A stretch of 64,000 bases of DNA from Toxorhynchites rutilus septentrionalis. Lineage: Eukaryota > Arthropoda > Insecta > Diptera > Culicidae. Of this stretch, positions 23,643 through 34,399 are shown one piece after another (position 1 is the stretch's first letter; every line of letters begins with the position of its first letter). Position numbers and translations under genes: made by a program. The DNA lies in contig NC_073745.1 of NCBI RefSeq assembly GCF_029784135.1, positions 283,506,493 through 283,570,492 on the forward strand, read 5' to 3'. Below the pieces are notes generated by a model. That model saw only the letters and a program-made list of their open reading frames with translations. It did not search any database and was not told the origin of the DNA.

Positions 23643-24955
23643 AAATTTAGGTTATCGACTGCTTCGCTAGAAGTTTCTTGTTCGTAGGTCTCATTGGAAG
23701 TTTCTTGCTCATTTTCTAAATGTATTTCTGAATGGTCTTCTTCGTATGAATAATTATCCATTGGCGTTGGGTAGTAATCGTGGTGATAACTTGCCAAGGG
23801 ATAACATTGATACTCGTATTGATACTCTTGAGCGTTTTGTTGAGTTTGTTCAATATTTCTTAATTCCGTTATCCGTGCTGGTCTCGGTGGGACAGCAGGA
23901 AAGAATTGGCTTCTTGCATTATAATTATGCGGTGGTCTATTAACGTAATTTACATATTTAGAGCGAATGAATTTATCAGCATTCATTGGACTCGGTAATG
24001 CTTTCCGAAGTTGTCCATTGTTGGTATTATTGCCCTGAGGTGGAGCTGGAAAACGAGGCGTAAAGTTTGGTCTGGTTGGAATACTTTCATGCTGATATGA
24101 TTGATATGGTTGACGGGGAATAAATGGTCGATGATTAAACATCGGTTGACGAGTTTGTAATTGAGGATAAAAATGTATTGGTTTGGGTAAACGTGGTGTT
24201 AAAGTCGGTTTACTTAAGCCCGTACGACTTTGATAGTTACGTTCTTCTACCGCAGCATCAAATGCTTGTTTTATATTTCTGGGTTGACGTGCACGCACGT
24301 TCCCTCCAATCGGCTCTTTCAGCCCTGCTAGGAAAACCTGTAGAGCATTTTCCTTATGCGTCGAGTTTCTATCATTTTTAATATTCTCTTCTCTTGGAGA
24401 AATATTAGTATTATTAATTAGTAAGGATAGAAGATTTTGTACTTGTCCAAAAAATTGTTCAACTGATCCGTTTTGCTGAAGTTGAAACAGCTCGCGGGTA
24501 AGTGTGACTGAGTCACGTTTATCATTATAATAAGCGATGAGATTTGCTTTAATCTCATCCCAGTTGAGAGAAGTTCCATAAGTTTCTAGGACTTGGTCCG
24601 CTTCATTAATTATTTTGCTTCTTATAGCTTGAAGCCAAATTTGCTCGAAAGGTGTATTTTTAATAGGTTCCATGAATGGCATAAAATGTTCGACGGACCT
24701 AATGAAACTATGCAACTTAACGGGATTGCCGTCGAATGGTTGCAGTTCTCTCACCGCTTGGGGTGTTTGGAGAGATTTCGTAATCTTTTCAGCCTGTTCG
24801 AATATTCTGTTTGTTTCTTCAATTCGATTCATGTTCTGTCTAGGGGGTAGTAAAGGATTCGGTTGAGGTGGAGGAGGAGGTATTGGGTTAGGAGAATTGT
24901 TCATTTCCGTGTTCATTTCTCGATTTCTTAAATTATAGGGATGGAAACGGTCCAT
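23609..24955 (-). CDS. gag: Gag protein, errantivirus 1
   Basis: 448 residues from the ATG at 24955, which is preferred over the non-ATG codon just upstream. It has a proline-rich N-terminal stretch, a conserved PFDGNPVKLHSFIRSVE block, and an arginine/proline-rich C-terminal part with an acidic tail. No CCHC zinc knuckle is seen, as in other errantivirus Gag proteins. A close relative of the N-terminal half is encoded by errantivirus 2 (27703-28260). Its last codons overlap the start of the pol frame, and the stop is at 23609-23611. Confidence 0.9.
   Translation of the reverse strand: MDRFHPYNLRNREMNTEMNNSPNPIPPPPPQPNPLLPPRQNMNRIEETNRIFEQAEKITKSLQTPQAVRELQPFDGNPVKLHSFIRSVEHFMPFMEPIKNTPFEQIWLQAIRSKIINEADQVLETYGTSLNWDEIKANLIAYYNDKRDSVTLTRELFQLQQNGSVEQFFGQVQNLLSLLINNTNISPREENIKNDRNSTHKENALQVFLAGLKEPIGGNVRARQPRNIKQAFDAAVEERNYQSRTGLSKPTLTPRLPKPIHFYPQLQTRQPMFNHRPFIPRQPYQSYQHESIPTRPNFTPRFPAPPQGNNTNNGQLRKALPSPMNADKFIRSKYVNYVNRPPHNYNARSQFFPAVPPRPARITELRNIEQTQQNAQEYQYEYQCYPLASYHHDYYPTPMDNYSYEEDHSEIHLENEQETSNETYEQETSSEAVDNLNFQLESTSHFPR
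23642..23648 (-). promoter_or_regulatory. candidate -1 ribosomal frameshift site (A AAT TTT)
   Basis: On the minus strand the gag codons read CTA AAT TTT CAA, which gives an in-phase XXXYYYZ heptamer. The pol frame has a TAA at about 23652-23654 just upstream, and gag stops at 23611, so the shift must occur in a window of about 40 bases. A second, weaker heptamer T TTC CCC lies at 23615-23621. Confidence 0.6.
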
Positions 24956-25720
24956 CAAATCCTATATCTCGGGGGTGAAGAAATTTGATTAGTTTTTCTT
25001 TAGAATTTTCTTAAATCTAAACGCGATATTTTATATGGCGATTGTTTCTTACAATCTAAACGCGGCTGGCTACACACGGCGCAGATATTCTCTCTGCTGT
25101 GTAGACACTGTGCTTTCGACCGGGGGAAATCTTATTGTACCGATCGCATCTACCACAGATATTCACTCTGCTATGCGATCAGTCTCCTACGCGGTGTGAG
25201 ATTAGCACTTCACCGTTGGATGGTCTGATAAGAACTTTCCGCACTAGTGGAACTACAGATATGCTCTCTGTTTGTTACACACTAGTTACTCGCTACGCGA
25301 GGTGGTCTACTTGCACATACGTTTAATTTCTTTTGATAATGATATTATTAATATTTATGCAGATATCAATTCTGCCACATTGGGTGTTTTAACTTTAGTT
25401 ATATAGAAGGTATAAGATAATAATTGTGGAGAATTACTTACATGGAGAATAAAACTAATATTCGCAGAGTGGTTCTTCCCGATAGCACCTTCATTGATTG
25501 ATCTGATAAATTTCTTCTTTGAAACAAACATTAGTAATGTTCAAGTCTTTTTCGAAGCACACGTATTGTCTTTTGTATTTGGGCCTCTTTTTCTCGTTAT
25601 TCAGTTAAACTTCACTTTGCACTAGATTATTTCTATTTTCTGTTAATCCGATATTGTTCTGCACTTAATCAATTCGATCACTATTTCATATCTATTTCGA
25701 AACACTTGAGCGGTAATCGC
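24956..25720 (-). promoter_or_regulatory. 5' leader of errantivirus 1 with three similar stem-loops
   Basis: Three potential hairpins present nearly the same 17-base core. Stems are 25070-25076/25098-25104 (CTACACA/TGTGTAG), 25142-25149/25173-25180 (GATCGCAT/ATGCGATC) and 25243-25249/25280-25286 (ACTAGTG/CACTAGT). Plus-strand cores are CAGATATTC(T/A)CTCTGCT at 25082 and 25156, and CAGATATGCTCTCTGTT at 25256. A packaging, insulator or translation role is possible but not shown. Confidence 0.55.
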
Positions 25721-25737
25721 ATCCTACCGACTGCGCC

Positions 25738-26167
25738 AGTTAAAGAAGTTAGGCCTTTGGGAAGGTTTTTAAAAAATTATAAACGAACTACCTCACTTGA
25801 ACATCGAATTATGACTGACTTTATTCCTTACTAATTAGCCTGAGCTGAGTTCCCTAACGCGGCGTACGGTTATGCTGATTCTCCAGTTTGGTTCCGGTGA
25901 GCTCGATCGTGGTGGACTTCGACCTGGCCAAAGCGCTGAGCCTTAGGATTGTGTATCGAACGATAGGTCGATGTTTCGATGGGTCGTTGGTATCGATGAT
26001 GTTGACGGTGCAAATATTCAGGTCGATGCGCCGTCAATGATGATGCGCTGTTTGTTCATGTGTCGCCCGGAGAACTGATGCGTTAGCTCTATTGGAAGTG
26101 GGTCACCGCTGTTGTTCGGTGGTTAGTTGATCTGTTCGTGTAGTACATGGGGATGTGGGTGTTAACT
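25738..26167 (-). repeat. 5' LTR of errantivirus 1
   Basis: 430 bases, identical by eye to the 3' LTR. The primer-binding site TGGCGCAGTCGGTAGGAT (minus strand, 25721-25738) abuts it and matches the tRNA-Ser-type site of 17.6/297-like elements. Confidence 0.95.
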
Positions 26168-26773
26168 TATATATATATATTGTTTGAATGGTGCTTGAAT
26201 TTTCACCAGGAATTGTTTATATCGATATTACAGCAAAATGAAGAAAACTAGAAGTTGGACATCAACGAACAAATTGTAGAGCGGTGAAAGACCTTCAATT
26301 TAATTGATAGAAACAATCGAGTTTAATAAATTTTTTAGGATAAAATTAATAATAACACATTAAAAATTATTACCATTTAAGTTTTTCACTTGCAAAATGT
26401 TTTGAAATCCACTAATTTAGTTGTTCCACTACTATATCCTGTACTAAATTTTCTCATCTTTCAAATTAAAGCATCAGAATCGTCTTCCGTAGCGTACTTT
26501 TTAATGTACAGTCAGGTTGAGGCAACAGAGTCCGAAACAAAAAAAAAAGTTATATATCCCTGTCATTGTTGAAATTCGAACATATGCGTAGAAGGATTTT
26601 TTCATCAAATATGATCGACTATCACTTCCTGAGATAATCTGGATAAATTTATTTTTTTCATGTGAGAAAGGTGTCTTCTGACTTTAAGGGGATGCATCAA
26701 TAATCAAATTCTTCTTTTATTTTCAAAAAACGGAAAATACATGCAAAAAAACCAAGTAAAAAAAATTTTTTTT
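26168..26773 (-). other. left-arm segment between the retroelements
   Basis: Mirrors 33770-34370 of the right arm. It carries a 60-codon frame (26390-26572, mirrored 33971-34153) that resembles no known family. No other gene is supported. Confidence 0.6.
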
Positions 26774-26824
26774 GACTCGATTATATACAGTGCAAAGAAA
26801 TCAAAAACTGTATATAATCGAGTC
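26774..26824. repeat. perfect 18-bp-stem hairpin, left-arm copy
   Basis: GACTCGATTATATACAGT at 26774-26791 pairs with 26807-26824 across a 15-base loop. It is mirrored at 33719-33769. The sequence resembles the ends of pogo-type repeats such as GGTCGGACTCGATTATC at 63309. Confidence 0.8.
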
Positions 26825-26828
26825 CGCG

Positions 26829-26913
<85 letters not shown>

Positions 26914-26915
<2 letters not shown>

Positions 26916-27293
26916 TTATCAACACAGTCAACCAATCTTCAGTATCGACCAACGCCAACATTACTTATCAGCAGGAGACAGAGCAAACATCACGCATCAA
27001 TGTTCTAGCGCTTAAGTAAACACTTAAGCATAAATAACGCCATGTGGTAAATGCGACCGACGAACAATTATGCAGCCACAGATAAGGACTCGAGTCGACA
27101 CCATAAAACGGTTAAACATTCTTTCTGAGAAGAAGGAAGAAGGGAAACATAGAGATAGGCAGATAGGGTAGATTATAAGCTAGCTTTGTACATGAAATAG
27201 AAAATAAAGATCAGTCTTGTCGTAACCTTAACAGGAGCAACATAGCTCACTAGTTTTAGTTTTCATTATCCGAAATTCTTTCGTTAGTTAACT
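26914..27293 (+). repeat. 5' LTR of errantivirus 2
   Basis: 380 bases, no differences from 30298-30677 were seen. The primer-binding site TGGCGCAGTCGGTAGGAT starts at its last base. Confidence 0.95.
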
Positions 27294-27702
27294 GGCGCAG
27301 TCGGTAGGATAGTGTTTTAAGTGTTCGCGAAACGTTAGTTTAATTTCAGCAATTGCGCCTGCGCGAACGAATATCGTGTAGTGGTGATTAATCTGACGAA
27401 ACCGGACGCAACACTAGTTCCAGCTCTAAAAATCGTAAGTAACAAAATTTTTCTTTTTTCTAACTCATAAATCGGATCGGCGCTTTACTGAAACAAATAA
27501 AAGCCCGTCCCCGAAAACAAAAATTAAAGCAAGTACTAATTCAGAGTGGCGAGGCCCTACCCGAGGTAACCGGACCACTGTATATCACAAGAAACACACA
27601 AAGCTAACATAAAACAAAAATAAATTAAATTATCGAATTACAATTAAAATTCTAACCCTGAAAAAAGGTGATAGTGATTAGATAGTGATTTAATAGTGAA
27701 AA

Positions 27703-28260
27703 ATGAACCCTGAATTGGCAGGTTTCACAATTCCTGTAAATACCCAGGATAGTGACTGCATTGCTCAAACGAACGAAATGTTCTGCAATGCAGAAAAAGT
27801 GCTGAAGGCGATGCAAACGCCTCAAGCCATAAATAATTTGCCATCCTTCGACGGGAATCCCGTCAAATTACATTCATTTATAAGGTCAGTAGAAAATTTA
27901 CTACCTTTCTTAAATATTATGAAAGACACACCTTTCGAAGAGATCTGGCTGCAATCTATTCGTGCAAAGATCACAGGAGACGCAGACCAAGCTCTAGAAA
28001 TATATGGCACTCCGCTTAAATGGAGCGAAATTAAGGCAAACTTGATTGCCTATTACAGTGACAAGCGCGATACTGTCACACTCACAAGGGAGCTATTCCA
28101 ACTCCAACAAACGGGCACCCTAGAAGAATTCTATGGGTCAGTCCAACAAATTTTATCGCTCTTAATTAACAACACGAGCATCTCAACAGCAGACACGAGC
28201 TTGCGAGAAGACCGTATAAAATTAAACTGGGATCTACGCCAAATCCTGCAAAGCCTCTAG
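27703..28260 (+). pseudogene. truncated gag of errantivirus 2
   Basis: 185 codons. The first about 165 align with element 1 Gag, including FDGNPVKLHSFIRSVE and YYSDKRDTVTLTRELFQLQQ. Near 28205-28215 the sequence jumps into the integrase region of pol in a different frame and stops 15 or so codons later. The C-terminal half of Gag is lost. Confidence 0.88.
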
Positions 28261-29000
28261 AAATAGTACACTTAGATTTATTTATCCATAAACCTAATAT
28301 ATTTCTATCCTTTTTAGATAAATTTTCGCGATACGCATCGATAATCCCAATTAAATCCAGAAACATCCACGACGTGAGAAAGGGGTTAACAAAATACTTT
28401 TCACTGTATGGTACTCCAAAATTGATAATCTCAGACAATGAACCTGCACTCAGGTCCATCGAAATCAGAGCCCTCTTGGAAAATTTAAATATCGAGATTC
28501 ATTTCACTCCACCCAACCATAGCATAAGTAACGGTACGGTAGAAAGATTTCACTCAACTCTAGGGGAAATTTTTCGTTGTACAAAACCAAGTTACATCGA
28601 CCTAAGTGATAAAGAAATATATCGAATCGCATGCACTACCTATAACAATACAGTACACTCAACAACTAAATTCAAACCTCGCGAAATATTCTATGGACTC
28701 AGAGAAGGAGAAGAAAGGCATCTCGATATGAACAAAATTCTAGAGAACAGAAACAAGCTCTATGAAGACGTTATGCTTCAGTCAAATAAAACAAAAGAAT
28801 ACAATTTGGAATACCATAATAAGAAAAGAGAAGACCCACCAACGTTACAGGAAGAAAGCATCGTATACAACAAAATACAAGGCATCCGAAACAAAGCAAA
28901 AGAAAAATATCTTCCAGTCAGAGTTATCCGGGATAAAAACAAAACCTTCCTAGATCACTCCGGCCGAGAGATTCACAAAGAAAACATCCGACGAAACTAA
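28212..29000 (+). pseudogene. pol remnant (integrase C-terminal two thirds), errantivirus 2
   Basis: After the deletion junction the frame equivalent to element 1 pol residues of about 880 onward stays open to 29000. It keeps the three DD35E residues (in VHLDLF, ISDNEPAL and NGTVERFHS) but lacks protease, RT, RNase H and the zinc-binding HHCC part. There is no translation start of its own, and the gag frame enters it out of phase. Confidence 0.85.
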
Positions 29001-29035
29001 TAATCAAATGAAATTATTTTCCTAATCATTTCAGT

Positions 29036-30403
29036 ATGGCGTGGATACCATTCCTGTATTCGGCCTTTGCCATCGCATTCCTGTCAATGTATCTACCAAA
29101 ATCGATTGCATTTCCGCAACAAACATCCATACAACTCTACGACCTCAGCAACAATCCCGGCCTCGTGACATTGAGCCTGAACGAAGGAAGAATAAAGACA
29201 GGATCACACAAAATATTCCATGTAATCGAATTAAAAAGTTTCGAGCCAACCTTTCACAAACTAGAGAAAATTATTGAAGGCCTTACCATATTTAATCTAA
29301 AAGAAACTACAGACCTTGTTAATCTAAAATATAACTCAATCAAGAACACATATAACAACCTTATCCCAAAACAAAGAAACAAAAGAGGTTTAATCAACAT
29401 CCTAGGAAGCACCATAAAATTAATAACAGGCAATCTAGACAACAATGATCTAATCGAAATCAACAATCAGTTGGAAACATTATTCAAAAACGAAGAAACA
29501 ATTGTTACACAAAACAACGAACAAATAAAAATCAATAAACAAATTGAAACCAAAATAGAATAATCAAAAAGGTTAACGAGCAACAAGATATTTTAGTGAA
29601 AAACCTAATAAAATCAAGAGACGCTTATGTAAACAATAAAGGCTATGCAGAACAGAGCACTCTTCAATGAATTAGAAACATACCTCATTAAAAACGATTG
29701 CCAGGAAATTGGAGAGGAAACCCTATGTAACAAAAACCAACTAGAAGACGTTTCCCAAGACAACTGTTACTCCAAAATTCTCAGAGGAGTCTCGGGCAGC
29801 TGCGATTATACAGAAGACAGGTACACCCAAGAAACGAAGAAAATAAGCAGTAACCATCTGCTAATCAGAGGAAACGCCACACTAATGCAAACAAACTGTG
29901 GGCTACCTTCCAGATACATTTCTGGAACAATGATCATCTACTTTCGCAACTGTACAGTCACAATTAACGGCACGCAGTTTAGTAATGTAGAATATTATCA
30001 TGAAGATCCACCACTACTCATCCCACTCTACGGAATCCAAATATTCTCAAATAACACCGAAGCAACTCTGACATTGAAAAAACTAGACGAAATTCATCTA
30101 CAAACCAGAGAACATCTGGTGTTATTAAACAGAAGACACCTCTCACTCACCCTCGGGACAGGAGTTCCAGCAATAATTATTTCATCATTTCTTGCAATCT
30201 ATCTGTTGAGGAATCGTTTGAAAACTCTCTTCAGATCCACAACCAAGGAGAGTGCAGAGCCCAGTGTACCGAGACGGTCCACTCTTGAAGAGGGAGCAGT
30301 TATCAACACAGTCAACCAATCTTCAGTATCGACCAACGCCAACATTACTTATCAGCAGGAGACAGAGCAAACATCACGCATCAATGTTCTAGCGCTTAAG
30401 TAA
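29036..30403 (+). pseudogene. env of errantivirus 2 with central deletion
   Basis: The ATG at 29036 directly follows an acceptor-like CCTAATCATTTCAG. A hydrophobic signal-peptide-like segment covers about residues 4-25. A furin-type NKR site followed by GLINILGSTIKLITG lies near 120, and the frame stops at 29563. A second open part (29645-30403) holds the cysteine-rich ectodomain end, a membrane span (about 30166-30225) and the tail, which runs into the 3' LTR. Compared with element 1 roughly 150-170 residues are missing between them, with a stop in the gap. Confidence 0.85.
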
Positions 30404-30677
30404 ACACTTAAGCATAAATAACGCCATGTGGTAAATGCGACCGACGAACAATTATGCAGCCACAGATAAGGACTCGAGTCGACACCATAAAACGGTTAAA
30501 CATTCTTTCTGAGAAGAAGGAAGAAGGGAAACATAGAGATAGGCAGATAGGGTAGATTATAAGCTAGCTTTGTACATGAAATAGAAAATAAAGATCAGTC
30601 TTGTCGTAACCTTAACAGGAGCAACATAGCTCACTAGTTTTAGTTTTCATTATCCGAAATTCTTTCGTTAGTTAACT
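30298..30677 (+). repeat. 3' LTR of errantivirus 2
   Basis: 380 bases, matching the 5' LTR. It contains the last about 35 codons of the env frame, as in some other errantiviruses. Confidence 0.95.
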
Positions 30678-31715
30678 TATATATATATAGGGTGGTCCCA
30701 TGCAAATAAAATCTGAATTACTTTGTTTTCGTATTTTTTTGCATAAATTTGGCTTGAAAAAAAACTTATAACCATATATAACCAATTTTCACCCTCATCT
30801 CCTTTTTTATCGCGATATATATATTTTTATATAAACGATACCAAATAATTGATTCGTCGTTCGTTTTTTAAACAGGACGAATTTATTTACGTTGTGTAAT
30901 GCCAGATGGAACTTCGTCCTATTCATCGAATTTCACCCTACACATACGCAAGTAACCTCAATTCAACTAAAACTAGGAATATCGCCGGCGAGCTGGAAGC
31001 CTTTTCAGATGAGCACAATGAATTATGGAAATTATTCTAAACACACCCATGCTCGGAATGCAAAATAACAGTCACGCTATTGTCGTTAATCCTGATAAAA
31101 AAACCGATTGAAGAGCACGTTTGTAGATCCAACGCGCCACAGTTACTTTAATCATTAGGAACATCATTACTCATTTTGAATTAATATTTTAATATTATGT
31201 GGTTGGAGGAGACGAAACAAACAAAAAAAGTGCCCTCGATGGATTCTTATGTGTGTCGTTTGATGAATTGGCATTCTAGGATGTCTTGAGCTGTGTCAAT
31301 AATGCATGGTCAACATATTCGCAAAGGTAGAGAGCGAACGACTGCGATTCCTATGAGACAATCAACAGAAGCGGTTCGAGGAATGATAGCGAGACGCTAT
31401 CATGAGTAACACCTACACAGCCTTTGTTCAAACGACAGCACGTGTGTTCAAACAAAAGAAATGCAGTCTTTAATGGGCTCTATTACAAAATTACACGTCT
31501 TCCGTCCAACATGTTGCTGGATGTATACAAGATCTATAGAAGAATCGTTAAGTTTGAACTGTTTTCTAAGTATTTAAACAACATCGAGTAATGATTTTCA
31601 TCCAAATTTAAGCAATTTAAAATAATTTTCGTGTCTGCTAATCTGATACAGATTAAATTGCTCCACGAACACGGATTACTTATTTTGAAGTTTATTTTGC
31701 GCCGAGGCAAGGTTG

Positions 31716-31922
31716 CTACATTTCATAGCTGGAATGATCAGATTTCTGAATACAAAAGACGAATCCTAAGATCCGATCGATCCGGTCCATTTCTCTGTAC
31801 ATCATAGATCTCATCTCCATCTCCACATCACACTGAGGTTCGGGAAGCTCCCACGGTCCAATGCAATACACGGTCAAATCTTCACGTATCTGCTCGATAT
31901 CCACGTGGAATCTATCCTTCAT
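31716..31922 (-). CDS. 68-codon unknown frame, left copy of a divergent pair
   Basis: Identical to 32265-32471 on the other strand, giving a head-to-head pair separated by the palindrome centre. The product would be acidic with several D/E and M residues (CDVEMEMRSMMYREMDRID). No family is recognised. The ATG lies in the last bases of the 147-bp unit; in the third unit copy at 14311 the same ATG is followed after three codons by a stop because of the junction. It may be an exon fragment or chance. Confidence 0.25.
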   Translation of the reverse strand: MKDRFHVDIEQIREDLTVYCIGPWELPEPQCDVEMEMRSMMYREMDRIDRILGFVFCIQKSDHSSYEM

Positions 31923-32050
31923 CGATCATAATCAATTAATTTTATAGATCGATGAAACATTTGAACACACATGTATTGCAATACATTAGTTATTTTTTAT
32001 TCAACATTCAAAATATTCACTAGAAGTAATTTATATGGCAGAACAACAAC

Positions 32051-32136
<86 letters not shown>

Positions 32137-32275
32137 GTTGTTGTTCTGCCATATAAATTACTTCTAGTGAATATTTTGAATGTTGAATAAAAAATAACTA
32201 ATGTATTGCAATACATGTGTGTTCAAATGTTTCATCGATCTATAAAATTAATTGATTATGATCGATGAAGGATAG
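31912..32275. repeat. palindrome centre: 147-bp unit, (TA)n, inverted 147-bp unit
   Basis: 31912-32058 is the exact reverse complement of 32129-32275; the bases between are (TA)n and self-complementary. The centre of symmetry lies near 32093.5. Such a sequence can extrude as a cruciform or fold back during replication. Confidence 0.95.
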
Positions 32276-32471
32276 ATTCCACGTGGATATCGAGCAGATA
32301 CGTGAAGATTTGACCGTGTATTGCATTGGACCGTGGGAGCTTCCCGAACCTCAGTGTGATGTGGAGATGGAGATGAGATCTATGATGTACAGAGAAATGG
32401 ACCGGATCGATCGGATCTTAGGATTCGTCTTTTGTATTCAGAAATCTGATCATTCCAGCTATGAAATGTAG
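32265..32471 (+). CDS. 68-codon unknown frame, right copy of a divergent pair
   Basis: Mirror copy of 31716-31922. Nothing downstream suggests a splice donor with confidence. Transcription, if any, would be away from the (TA)n centre. Confidence 0.25.
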   Translation: MKDRFHVDIEQIREDLTVYCIGPWELPEPQCDVEMEMRSMMYREMDRIDRILGFVFCIQKSDHSSYEM

Positions 32472-33511
32472 CAACCTTGCCTCGGCGCAAAATAAACTTC
32501 AAAATAAGTAATCCGTGTTCGTGGAGCAATTTAATCTGTATCAGATTAGCAGACACGAAAATTATTTTAAATTGCTTAAATTTGGATGAAAATCATTACT
32601 CGATGTTGTTTAAATACTTAGAAAACAGTTCAAACTTAACGATTCTTCTATAGATCTTGTATACATCCAGCAACATGTTGGACGGAAGACGTGTAATTTT
32701 GTAATAGAGCCCATTAAAGACTGCATTTCTTTTGTTTGAACACACGTGCTGTCGTTTGAACAAAGGCTGTGTAGGTGTTACTCATGATAGCGTCTCGCTA
32801 TCATTCCTCGAACCGCTTCTGTTGATTGTCTCATAGGAATCGCAGTCGTTCGCTCTCTACCTTTGCGAATATGTTGACCATGCATTATTGACACAGCTCA
32901 AGACATCCTAGAATGACGTTGTCCTGACTGTGCCAATTCATCAAACGACACACATAAGAATCCATCGAGGGCACTTTTTTTGTTTGTTTCGTCTCCTCCA
33001 ACCACATAATATTAAAATATTAATTCAAAATGAGTAATGATGTTCCTAATGATTAAAGTAACTGTGGCGCGTTGGATCTACAAACGTGCTCTTCAATCGG
33101 TTTTTTTTATCAGGATTAACGACAATAGCGTGACTGTTATTTTGCATTCCGAGCATGGGTGTGTTTAGAATAATTTCCATAATTCATTGTGCTCATCTGA
33201 AAAGGCTTCCAGCTCGCCGGCGATATTCCTAGTTTTAGTTGAATTGAGGTTACTTGCGTATGTGTAGGGTGAAATTCGATGAATAGGACGAAGTTCCATC
33301 TGGCATTACACAACGTAAATAAATTCGTCCTGTTTAAAAAACGAACGACGAATCAATTATTTGGTATCGTTTATATAAAAATATATATATCGCGATAAAA
33401 AAGGAGATGAGGGTGAAAATTGGTTATATATGGTTATAAGTTTTTTTTCAAGCCAAATTTATGCAAAAAAATACGAAAACAAAGTAATTCAGATTTTATT
33501 TGCATGGGACC

Positions 33512-33714
<203 letters not shown>

Positions 33715-33718
33715 CGCG

Positions 33719-33769
33719 GACTCGATTATATACAGTTTTTGATTTCTTTGCACTGTATATAATCGAGTC
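33719..33769. repeat. perfect 18-bp-stem hairpin, right-arm copy
   Basis: Mirror of 26774-26824, with the same stem and loop. Confidence 0.8.
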
Positions 33770-34358
33770 AAAAAAAATTTTTTTACTTGGTTTTTTTGCA
33801 TGTATTTTCCGTTTTTTGAAAATAAAAGAAGAATTTGATTATTGATGCATCCCCTTAAAGTCAGAAGACACCTTTCTCACATGAAAAAAATAAATTTATC
33901 CAGATTATCTCAGGAAGTGATAGTCGATCATATTTGATGAAAAAAATCCTTCTACGCATATGTTCGAATTTCAACAATGACAGGGATATATAACTTTTTT
34001 TTTTGTTTCGGACTCTGTTGCCTCAACCTGACTGTACATTAAAAAGTACGCTACGGAAGACGATTCTGATGCTTTAATTTGAAAGATGAGAAAATTTAGT
34101 ACAGGATATAGTAGTGGAACAACTAAATTAGTGGATTTCAAAACATTTTGCAAGTGAAAAACTTAAATGGTAATAATTTTTAATGTGTTATTATTAATTT
34201 TATCCTAAAAAATTTATTAAACTCGATTGTTTCTATCAATTAAATTGAAGGTCTTTCACCGCTCTACAATTTGTTCGTTGATGTCCAACTTCTAGTTTTC
34301 TTCATTTTGCTGTAATATCGATATAAACAATTCCTGGTGAAAATTCAAGCACCATTCA

Positions 34359-34362
<4 letters not shown>

Positions 34363-34399
<37 letters not shown>

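Larger units (their letters stand above)
17943..26167 (-). mobile_element. Errantivirus 1: gypsy-type LTR retrotransposon with gag, pol and env
   Basis: An 8225-base element on the minus strand, bounded by 430-bp LTRs that appear identical. LTRs begin AGTTAA and end TTAACT. It sits in a (TA)n tract, so the target duplication is TATA, typical of the 17.6/297 branch of errantiviruses. The order is 5' LTR, primer site TGGCGCAGTCGGTAGGAT (25721-25738), a leader of about 770 bases, gag, pol in the -1 frame, env, a purine tract (18373-18383) and 3' LTR. All three reading frames are open and LTR identity implies a recent insertion. The mirrored site in the right palindrome arm is empty. Confidence 0.95.
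26914..30677 (+). mobile_element. Errantivirus 2: internally deleted LTR retrotransposon
   Basis: 3764 bases with 380-bp LTRs that appear identical (26914-27293 and 30298-30677), beginning AGTTAT and ending TTAACT. It lies in a (TA)n tract. The primer site at 27293-27310 is the same 18 bases as in element 1, and the purine tract GAAGAGGGAGC is at 30287-30297. About 3 kb of gag-pol and the centre of env are missing compared with element 1, so it cannot supply its own proteins. It is related to, but a different lineage from, element 1. Identical LTRs imply that it moved recently, presumably using proteins of another copy. Confidence 0.93.
14321..32093 (-). repeat. left arm of the giant palindrome (with two retroelement insertions)
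   Basis: Apart from 17943-26167 and 26914-30677, the sequence is the reverse complement of 32094-37996. Paired landmarks include the pogo relics, the Tigger-like fragment, the 68-codon frames, an 18-bp-stem hairpin and the Helitron-like repeat. Differences seen are a 17-base indel near 31271 / 32914-32930, substitutions at 15125 and 15169, and (TA)n lengths. Without the insertions the arm is about 5.8 kb. Confidence 0.95.

Noticed and set aside
18622..24866. Plus-strand frames of 60-85 codons inside errantivirus 1
   Set aside because: They are antisense shadows of gag, pol and env on the minus strand.
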